This document shows, piece after piece, positions 43,042 to 51,000 of a stretch of DNA of 64,000 nt. The stretch comes from CAZJYI01 sp964550025 (GTDB lineage Bacteria > Verrucomicrobiota > Kiritimatiellia > UBA8416 > CAYOBW01). The translations under genes were made by a program, and so were the position numbers. The notes under the pieces are model-generated. The model worked only from the letters and a program-made list of their open reading frames with translations. It was not told the origin of the DNA and did not search any database. The DNA lies in contig CAZJYI010000010.1 of the NCBI GenBank assembly GCA_964550025.1, forward strand, positions 1-64,000. The letters are read 5' to 3'. Numbering within the stretch: position 1 is the stretch's first letter; each line of letters starts with the position of its first letter.

Positions 43042-45270
43042 TCAGTTGTTCTCCGTGGTGTCGATGCCCAGCCTGGCCTCGATCTTGGGAAGCTGTTGCT
43101 GGGCCTTGTTGGCGTAGACCGTGCCGGGATACTCGAACAGGAGCTGCTTGCATTTGTCGTGGGCCTTCTTGAAGTCCCCCCGGTCGAAGGCGACCAGGAC
43201 CCACTTCAGCAGCATCCTGTCGAGGAAGTCCTCGTCCTGGTAGTCGAGGAAGATCTGTGTGAGCAGGTCTTCGGCTTCCGCATAGTCCTTTGTGCGGATA
43301 TGGTAGTCCACGATCTTGGCCAGGGACGGTCCCGCGAACTCGCTGTCGGGGAAACGCTTCGCGCACTGCTTGTAGGCCGAGATGGCGGCGTCCTGCCTTT
43401 TCCCGTCCTCGGTCATGCGTTCCGTCGTCTCCGCAATCAGGAACTGGGCCTCGGCTGCGGAATGCGCGTTGGGCATGCCCACGACCTGGCGGAAGACCTG
43501 GATCGCGTCTTCGTATTCCTTCTTCTTAAGGAAGATCTTGCCGATACCCATCAGGGCATTGTCCACGAGCGACGACTCGGGATAGAGCCGGCTGAAGGCC
43601 TTGCAGGTTCCCATGGCGCTGCCGAAATCGTCCTGCGCGAGGTAGAGGTTCCACTTGATGTTGAATGCCTTTTCGCGCAGGGCCGTCGGTATCGCCGTTC
43701 GCGTCTGGATGGCGAACTTGACCTTGTCCAGGCCCTGGTCGGACTTGGTCTTCGCGCCCTTCTTCAGCCCCATGCTCTGGAAAATGCGCGCGATCTCGAG
43801 ATAGGCCTCTGCCTCGACGATCTCCTTTTTCGCCTTGATGGTCGCCTCCGAAACGACGTCCTGGTCGGCGCGCGGCCGCGCATCCATTTCATCCAGAACA
43901 ACCACCTCGTCCTTGATCTCCTGCGAACCTTCGCCGCGGACCGTCAGCTCGTCCAGGTACGTTGCCACGATCTTGTCCCCGACCGCGCACACGAGTTTTC
44001 CGTCGTTCTTGTCGGCCTCCTTGTCGCCCTCGGCCGTGCCGACCTGCGACGTGCCGACGAAAACACCGCTGTGGCCGTCGTCCTCGGTCAATGTCAGGAG
44101 CAGCTCATCCCTGACGACGATCTTCTTCTCTTCCCCGTCTTCCTCGAGGATCTTCTCGATATCCACGGTTTCCTCCGGCAGCGCGTCTTCCTCTTTTTCG
44201 ACGTAGGTCGAAATCACGCGCACCTTGACCGTGTCCTTCGCATCGCTTGTGTCGAGGTCCACGTCCCTGAGTCGCAGGAAAAAAGGCTGACCGATGAATG
44301 CGGAAGAAGCCTGGAGCCGGTAGGTCCCGCGGGTGAACGTGACCGTTCCCGAAGAGGCCACCTTTACCTTCTTCAGCCGGATGACGTTCTTCTTCCCTTC
44401 CTTGGTGCTGTCGTCCCGGTAGGTGGTCTCGATCGTGTCGCCGCCGATGAGGTGCAGAACATCGTCACCGGGCTTGCCCCGTCCAACGTCCGTCCGTACG
44501 GATCCCACGAAGATGTCGTCATGGCCGACCTGGGGCGAACAGACGACGGTCTCCTTGTCGCCGCTTGCCGCCGCTACGGCGACCTCAATGTCTTTGCCGA
44601 GACGCTTCAGGACGGGCAGATCACCGTCCGAGACCTTGACGTAGAAACGGTGACCCGCTTCCACGTACTCGACCGCCGGGCTTTCCGGATCGATGAATGT
44701 GCCGACCAGGTTGAGGTTGTTGATGGCCTTCGACCAGTGCTCCTGCGCGAAGTGCGACATGCCGATGTAGTAGTAGGCCTGGTTGGCCCACACGGTATTC
44801 GGATGGTCCCCCGTGATTCTGCGCAGAACGGAGAAGGCGGCGGCGAATTGCCGGGAGTGAAAATGCGCCACTCCGCTGAGATACAGCCCCTCGAGATACA
44901 TGTCGAGGTCGCTCCCGCTCAACTCCTCGTCGCCCTTCTTCAGGTTGCCCAGGTAGCGCAGCTTCCCGATCGCCGCGTCATTCTCCCGCAACTTGAGGTA
45001 ATGGCGTCCCAGGATCAGGTATGCCTTGAAACGGATCTTGCTCTGGGGATTCTGCTCGATCACCGTTTCCAGCATCTTCACGCCGCGTTCATGCTCACCC
45101 AATTCCAGGAGCTCCGCCCCGCGCTCCTGCACCTTGATCGCCGCGTAGTCGGCGCCCTCGGCATCCCGCCTGCCCTTGGCCACTCTGGCGGCCCGAACCT
45201 GCAGGCTCGCGAGCAGAATCGCCCCGAGCGTGCACCCCATCAGTGCCCCGGTCTTCACTCTAGTCCGCAT
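43042..45270 (-). CDS. Secreted TPR protein with one beta-sandwich module
   Basis: A 742-residue exported protein (signal LMGCTLGAILLASLQVRA). The ATG at 45270 follows GGAGGA by seven bases and overlaps the upstream gene by 11 bases. Residues ~35-190 are TPRs (ELLELGEHERGVKMLETVIEQNPQS, AAFSVLRRITGDHPNTVWANQAYYYIG). Residues ~200-470 are beta-rich with the same module as the giant neighbour (VDLDTSDAKDTVKVRVIST, LTEDDGHSGVFVG). The rest are TPRs (AMGTCKAFSRLYPESSLVDNALMGIG, AHDKCKQLLFEYPGTVYANKAQQQLPKIEARLG). Domain sharing implies that it and the giant protein come from one ancestor or bind each other. Confidence 0.85.
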   Translation of the reverse strand: MRTRVKTGALMGCTLGAILLASLQVRAARVAKGRRDAEGADYAAIKVQERGAELLELGEHERGVKMLETVIEQNPQSKIRFKAYLILGRHYLKLRENDAAIGKLRYLGNLKKGDEELSGSDLDMYLEGLYLSGVAHFHSRQFAAAFSVLRRITGDHPNTVWANQAYYYIGMSHFAQEHWSKAINNLNLVGTFIDPESPAVEYVEAGHRFYVKVSDGDLPVLKRLGKDIEVAVAAASGDKETVVCSPQVGHDDIFVGSVRTDVGRGKPGDDVLHLIGGDTIETTYRDDSTKEGKKNVIRLKKVKVASSGTVTFTRGTYRLQASSAFIGQPFFLRLRDVDLDTSDAKDTVKVRVISTYVEKEEDALPEETVDIEKILEEDGEEKKIVVRDELLLTLTEDDGHSGVFVGTSQVGTAEGDKEADKNDGKLVCAVGDKIVATYLDELTVRGEGSQEIKDEVVVLDEMDARPRADQDVVSEATIKAKKEIVEAEAYLEIARIFQSMGLKKGAKTKSDQGLDKVKFAIQTRTAIPTALREKAFNIKWNLYLAQDDFGSAMGTCKAFSRLYPESSLVDNALMGIGKIFLKKKEYEDAIQVFRQVVGMPNAHSAAEAQFLIAETTERMTEDGKRQDAAISAYKQCAKRFPDSEFAGPSLAKIVDYHIRTKDYAEAEDLLTQIFLDYQDEDFLDRMLLKWVLVAFDRGDFKKAHDKCKQLLFEYPGTVYANKAQQQLPKIEARLGIDTTENN

Positions 45271-47083
45271 CAACGGCTCCTCCCATTCTGACGCCCATCT
45301 TCTCCAGTCTCTGGTGGGCTTGGCTCGACTCTCCCGTCTTGGGATACTTCTTCAACACCATGCGAAGCGACGCAACATATTTCGCCTTATCGCCCGACTG
45401 ACGATATACATCGGCAATGCTGAACGCCGCCCTCGCACGCTCCTTTTCGAAAAAGTTCTCTATCTCCTTGAGCTGTACAATCGCTTCCCGGTACTTCTTC
45501 ATCGCGACCAGGCACTCGACGATCCCCCACAGGTTCCCCGGGGGGTCGTCGCACGACCTGTACGCCGAAATCGCTTCCACGTACTGCTTGCTCCACTTGT
45601 GGAAATCGCCCTTGCTCTTCCAGGCGCTCTGCGCGTACTTGTCCACGCCGGTGAGTGTCGTGGCCACCGGCAGACCGCCCTTGGAGTCGCGCACACGGTG
45701 GCAGTAGCGCATGTGCAGGTTCTGAGCCCGGTGCTTGTCCCGCATCCGGTACCACACCCAGATCATCCGTTCGGGGTCGTACCTCGCCTTGCCCATCTCG
45801 TTGCCGAGTCCCTCGATGGCAGCATCGCTCAGCTCGCCGTAGTTGATTTTGCCGAGAGCGATGCGGGCATCCTCTTTCAGATCCAGCTTGAAGAACAGGA
45901 ATGCCAGCTTCTTCTTTTCCTCGTAGGAGAGCTTGCCGTAGTTGACGAGATTCACGATCTCGCGCCCGCGCTTGGGCAACTTGCTCCGGTAGAAGAAATC
46001 GATCAGCGAGGTTTTGTGAGCAGGGGTCAGTTTCGCCTTGTCCAGCTTCCGGTAGTACGCCTCCACTTTCTGCGCGTCCCTGCGGCAAAGGCTCATCCAC
46101 CAGATGATTCGGCCGTAGTCGCCGGGGCGGAACCGCCGCTCGAATTGCCGGTCCATGCTCTGCGACCACCGTGCAGCGTTGCTGTCGACACTGAACTGCC
46201 AGTTGATCAGGCGGATCTGGTACCAGTCGTCGTCGAGGAGCTTGCCGCGCAGCTTGCCAACCCAGTAGGTGTAGTACTTGTTGCGGAGGTCTTTCTGCGT
46301 GGCTTCGAACCTGCCCTGCCGTTCGACGTGGTAGATCACGTTTCGCCAGTATTCCGAATCTTCCTCGAGCGGCGGCAACTGCTTCTTCTTGTGCTTCCGG
46401 ATGCCCCGTTTGTTGAAGAAGGCGCGGTACGGCTCCTCCTGCATCGAGCCGATGTAGTACGTCGTGACCGGCCCTGCCGCACGATCGGCCGCCTCGCGAT
46501 TCGAGTCCTTGAAGTCGATGGCGACCTGCTCGTAGTACTTGACCGCCTCGCGCTCCTTTTCCTGCTTCATCAGGTTGTCGGCCAGCGCGGTGATGGCCAG
46601 TGCGGCCAGGGGATGCTTCGAGTAGTCCTTGTCGTTGGCCATTTCGGCCCAGGCCTTCATCGCTTCGCGGATGTCGCCCTTGTTCTGGTGGCACTCGCCG
46701 ATGCGGTACAACGCCGGGGCGGCATACGGGATCTGATTCGGGAAGTAGTCCAACACCTCCTCGTACTCGTCGACCGCCTTGAAGAGCTTCGCGTCCTCCT
46801 GCTTGCAGCGTCCCTTTCGGAACAGGACGAAGGGCACCGCTTTCGAGCGGGGGAATTCGACCAGGAAGCTGTCGTACTCGGCGTAAGCCTGCCGCCACTG
46901 CTTCTCGTTGAAGGTCTTGTTGGCCTTTGAGAGAATGTGGCTCTCGAACGTATCGAGCTTGCTCCACTCCTCCGACGACAGGTTCGTCTCCTGTATCCTG
47001 GCCGGCGCAAGGCATGGCACTGCCGTCAGTGCCGCGAGAACGACACCGGCCACGGCGGTTGTTGTATGATGAAACATGCTCAT
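45260..47083 (-). CDS. Secreted TPR protein, first gene of the ExbBD-associated set
   Basis: From ATG 47083 the protein has 607 residues with a signal peptide (TTTAVAGVVLAALTAVPCLAPA). TPR-like helices dominate: RQAYAEYDSFLVEFPRSKAVPFVLFRKGRCKQED, KAVDEYEEVLDYFPNQIPYAAPALYRIGECHQNKGD, EAVKYYEQVAIDFKDSN, EAISAYRSCDDPPGNLWGIVECLVAMKKYREAIVQLKEIE. The YbgF/BamD-like periodicity suggests a periplasmic scaffold. A longer open frame to 47233 lacks a signal-peptide logic. No strong ribosome site is seen. 47084-47325 is the divergent control region shared with the next plus-strand gene. Confidence 0.82.
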   Translation of the reverse strand: MSMFHHTTTAVAGVVLAALTAVPCLAPARIQETNLSSEEWSKLDTFESHILSKANKTFNEKQWRQAYAEYDSFLVEFPRSKAVPFVLFRKGRCKQEDAKLFKAVDEYEEVLDYFPNQIPYAAPALYRIGECHQNKGDIREAMKAWAEMANDKDYSKHPLAALAITALADNLMKQEKEREAVKYYEQVAIDFKDSNREAADRAAGPVTTYYIGSMQEEPYRAFFNKRGIRKHKKKQLPPLEEDSEYWRNVIYHVERQGRFEATQKDLRNKYYTYWVGKLRGKLLDDDWYQIRLINWQFSVDSNAARWSQSMDRQFERRFRPGDYGRIIWWMSLCRRDAQKVEAYYRKLDKAKLTPAHKTSLIDFFYRSKLPKRGREIVNLVNYGKLSYEEKKKLAFLFFKLDLKEDARIALGKINYGELSDAAIEGLGNEMGKARYDPERMIWVWYRMRDKHRAQNLHMRYCHRVRDSKGGLPVATTLTGVDKYAQSAWKSKGDFHKWSKQYVEAISAYRSCDDPPGNLWGIVECLVAMKKYREAIVQLKEIENFFEKERARAAFSIADVYRQSGDKAKYVASLRMVLKKYPKTGESSQAHQRLEKMGVRMGGAVDAD

Positions 47084-47325
47084 CGCAGGACGGATACGAA
47101 GCCCTTTTCTAGCAGATACCCGCCGGGAAGGGAAGATCGGATTGGCACGACGGGAGGATAGATCGGGGATTGAATCAGGGATTAGACCCGGTGGTTTGAC
47201 GTGATCGGAATCGCACGGCGCACGCCAGGACAAGCCAGACGGGGGCGTTCCGATTGTAGCCCCATTTCATTTGACGCAAGCTATCACCGCGTGATACATC
47301 AAGGTGCAAAACCAAGGAGGATGAC

Positions 47326-47772
47326 ATGACTCAACGAACTGTTTCCGGACTGATTGTAGTGCTGCTCTGTTCGCTCGTGAACTGCGGGACAGTAGAGGGG
47401 AAGCCCGGGGCGGCAGGAAAGGCGCCGTCGAAGTTGAACCCCGAGACTGATGCCGAGAAGGCCATGGCCAAGTACGTGGGTCATATCGCCGCTATCGGCG
47501 ACATCCTGGGCAGTGTGACCGATCAGACCAGCGCGAAGGCCGCCGCCAAGAAGTTCGATGCGGAAATCGAGAAGATCAAGAAGACGCAGGCCGAGCTCGA
47601 AAAATGCTCGGACGCGGATATCGCCGCCGCTGCCCGGAAATACGCCCAGGAGCTCAACCGTGTCCAGATGGAGATGAGCCGGAAAATCATGCCGGTCATG
47701 AGCAATCCCGAACACGCGAAGTTGTTCGGCAACGCCATGTCGAAGATCCCCACGCCGGGCAGGAAACGGTGA
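47326..47772 (+). CDS. Small exported helical protein, possible lipoprotein
   Basis: A 148-residue protein with an excellent ribosome site (AAGGAGG) before the ATG. The leader MTQRTVSGLIVVLLCSLVNCG ends in LVNC, a possible lipobox. The mature part is helical and charged (EKAMAKYVGHIAAIGDILGS, AKKFDAEIEKIKKTQAELEKCSDADIAAAARKYAQELNRVQMEM), probably a coiled coil. No family recognised. It is divergent from the TPR/ExbBD set. TTGACG at 47271-47276 is a possible -35 box. 47773-48036 downstream holds no gene or clear repeat. Confidence 0.7.
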   Translation: MTQRTVSGLIVVLLCSLVNCGTVEGKPGAAGKAPSKLNPETDAEKAMAKYVGHIAAIGDILGSVTDQTSAKAAAKKFDAEIEKIKKTQAELEKCSDADIAAAARKYAQELNRVQMEMSRKIMPVMSNPEHAKLFGNAMSKIPTPGRKR

Positions 47773-48036
47773 GGGGACCGAAGGGGCGTTCGAGGGCATC
47801 GAGCCGGTTGCGCATATCCATTGTGTACGAACCCGGCCACCTGGGGCGACAGCCGTATCGATGGCCTCGGCGGTCGTTGCGCGGGCGCAAGCCGCCCCGC
47901 GGCAGGCGGAGCGGTAGAGGCCGGATGTAGCTTGGGAAAGGCTTTACGCGTTTCCCGGGCAACGTACTCCGTCACCCGTTCCGGCCACCCGCCACCCCGC
48001 TGCCGCGGGGACGGCCGAGATCGGCAGTCCGCGACG

Positions 48037-51000
48037 CTACGGTGCGGCATAGCCCGTGTCCGGCGGGCTGAATGCGCTGTCGATGTAGACCGAAGAGTGG
48101 GCGCGTACCCAGTAACGGTAGGTGACGTTCGCGAGGACGTTGGTATCGGAGCACTGCGTTTCGTCCGCTACGTGAATCAGTCGTGCATCCATAACAGAAT
48201 CGCCTGTGCTTCGATAGACATCATAGTGGTCAGCCCCGGCGACGGGGGACCATGCCAGATCGACGGCGTCGAGTTTGGTACCATCGGAAGCCGAAAGCCC
48301 GGCGGGAGCGTCAGCGAATTCGAGTAGATTCTCAACATAGAATGAGCACTCCGTTACTCGGCGAAACTCACCGCCCGCACCGGTTGCTCCCGTCACGGTG
48401 GCATTCAGCCTCCAGCAGGTATTGCCGTCTGTACCTGTAGTGTAGTTTGTGTTTCCGTAGATTCCGTCGTTCGCAAGCCCGTCCCCATGCTGGCCATCGT
48501 CGTGAAGATCGAGAGTCGTTCCCTCTGAATACCACAGGTTTGTGATGTTAACCGTTACATTGGTGGCGAGCGGCGAAGTGCGCACAACAATGCGGGCTTG
48601 CTGTCCCGTCGTGCATACCAAGCGGTCCATGTGCAAATCGGCGTTAATGCAACTGTCGCAGTACGCACAGGCGGAGTAGACTTCGTCGCCGGTTCCTCCC
48701 GTGATCTTCATTTTCCAGCATCCAGGATTCGGATCAACCACCTGATACATCACGCACCCGTCGTACACATGGCAAGCAACGTTGCTCGGCGGGTCATTCG
48801 TGGTGATGGTTTGGGCATCCGGCGTTTCGAGACGCATTGTGAGTGCGGTGTTCCCGTACTCCCAGTAGCAGCGAAAGACAACGCTGTGCACGGAGTCGTC
48901 AATCAGCACTTCATGGCTATTGGTGCTGCTCAGAGGAACGGACGATTCCTCGCCCATCAGAACGTTTGCGTTGTTGATCCCCAGGATCCCCACGGGCGTT
49001 GGAGACACCAGATACAGCCCGTCGCGCCGTTGCGATGTCCACGCGTGGGTGTGTCTACTGGCCCACTCATCGTGCAGTATCAGCGTATGGACGCGTGTAC
49101 TTGGCGGCACGGGCTCTATGTCGTCATAGGCCCCCGCGGACGCATCCGTGAGCAACACCAGTTCGTCGTCTTCGGGTCCGCCGTAGTCCCGCAACTGCGC
49201 CAACCCCGCGGCAATACCCTGGTCCAGAGATGTTCCTTCCGTAGTGTCGGTCAACGCATCGATTTCCTCTTTGATCGTTTCCTTTGCCGTTTCGCTGCCA
49301 ATCTCATCAAGCTGGTGTACAGTCCACGCTGTCTCCGTGAAGGCAACGCAGCCAACCATGTCATTGGTCTTTAGTGTGTCAACGTGTAGCCCCGCCTGAT
49401 ACTTGGAAGCCGCCAATGGGTCGCCGGTCATGCTCTCTGAATTGTCTATCACCAACACGCTATCCTTCAACCACTGTTTTTCGTAGGCACCGATATCCAC
49501 CGAGCCACCGAGTATTCGAGAAACACCATTGAGTGCCGCTACGCCTGTCATCCAGACAGCGTTTGTTCCTGTATCCAGGCAGGGAGAGGTCTGCGTGAGC
49601 CGGTAGTCCCCGGTGGATCGGCCAAGGAAGCCAGGCAGGTTGGTGAAGTTCCCTTCCCCCGTGACAATGGGTGTCAGACAACAGTACTCCGCAACGCCGC
49701 CGAACCAGTTGGAGGGAGTATTGCAGTAGACAATGCTGTTGCGTGACGTACAGTTGTACGTTCCGCCGCCGTACATCGCCTTGTTCGTCACAACCGTACA
49801 GTTCTCGACGATGGCGGCGTATGCACCGCCGCCGTCGGCTGATGCCTCGTTGTGGCGGAGCAGGCAGGAACGGTTGGTTCCACCCCATGCCCCGCCGCCG
49901 TATGTCGCCGTGTTGCTCACGATAGTNNNNNNNNNNNNNNNNNNNNNNNNNNNNNNNNNNNNNNNNNNNNNNNNNNNNNNNNNNNNNNNNNNNNNNNNNN
50001 NNNNNNNNNNNNNNNNNNNNNNNNNNGCCGTGTTGCTCACGATAGTGCATCGATCGCTGAATGCCACGTACGTTCCCCCGCCGGATACGGCTGTATTTCC
50101 ACGGATTTCGCAGACATGTGCCGTGCCGCCGCTGACGCCGCCGCCTGTAGCCTGTGCCTCATTACCCGCAACCAAACACGAATACGTTGTCCCTCCCCAC
50201 ACTCCGCCACCATCCGCGGCCGTGTTGCCGGCAATGGTGCATTGATCACTGGACGCGCCGTAGACCCCGCCGCCCGATGTTCCCACGTTCCCCACAATCG
50301 TACAGGACCGCAGAGTGCCGGCAAACACTCCACCACCGCACCCGGCCGCGCAGTCGACGACGATGCAGTTCTCCAGCATGCCCTCGCTCTCGCACCACGC
50401 CCCACCACCATCCGTTTCGACTGAGCTGCCCTGGAGCCGAGTGTGGCCATTGCTCAGCGTGAAGCCCTCCAGCAATGCGCCATCTCCTACATACGCGCAC
50501 CGAACCGCACTCGACCCGCGCGGTCCCGCGCCGGCTATCGTCGTCACGGCGGGACCGTTGACACTCACCACTCGCACGGCACTCGTTAGCGCCAGTCGAC
50601 ATGGTACGCCGCCATTCACGACGATTTCCTCCGCTTCGTAGACTCCGTTGGTAACCACCACCCTGCTGTAGTGCGGGATCCCAACATCCGCCGCATCCTG
50701 GATTGTCGCGGCAGCGGTTGCCCATGTCGCGTACGGTGCGGAAGCTGCGCTGTTGCCTTCCTTCACGTAGTGATACGGGCTCTCATAGCATCCAATGTCC
50801 ACGCGTCCGCCTGCTACACGTGGATTGCCGCCAATGTCCACCGTATCGGCCATCCACGGCAAGTTCGTCCCGGCATCTAAGCATGCAGAGGTGTACGACA
50901 GACGATAATCGCCGTTGGATGCCGATATGAATGCCGGAGAAGCGGTGACATTGCCGCTACCTGCTATTGCAAGAGGCGTGCATGAATAGTCGATGGGCAC

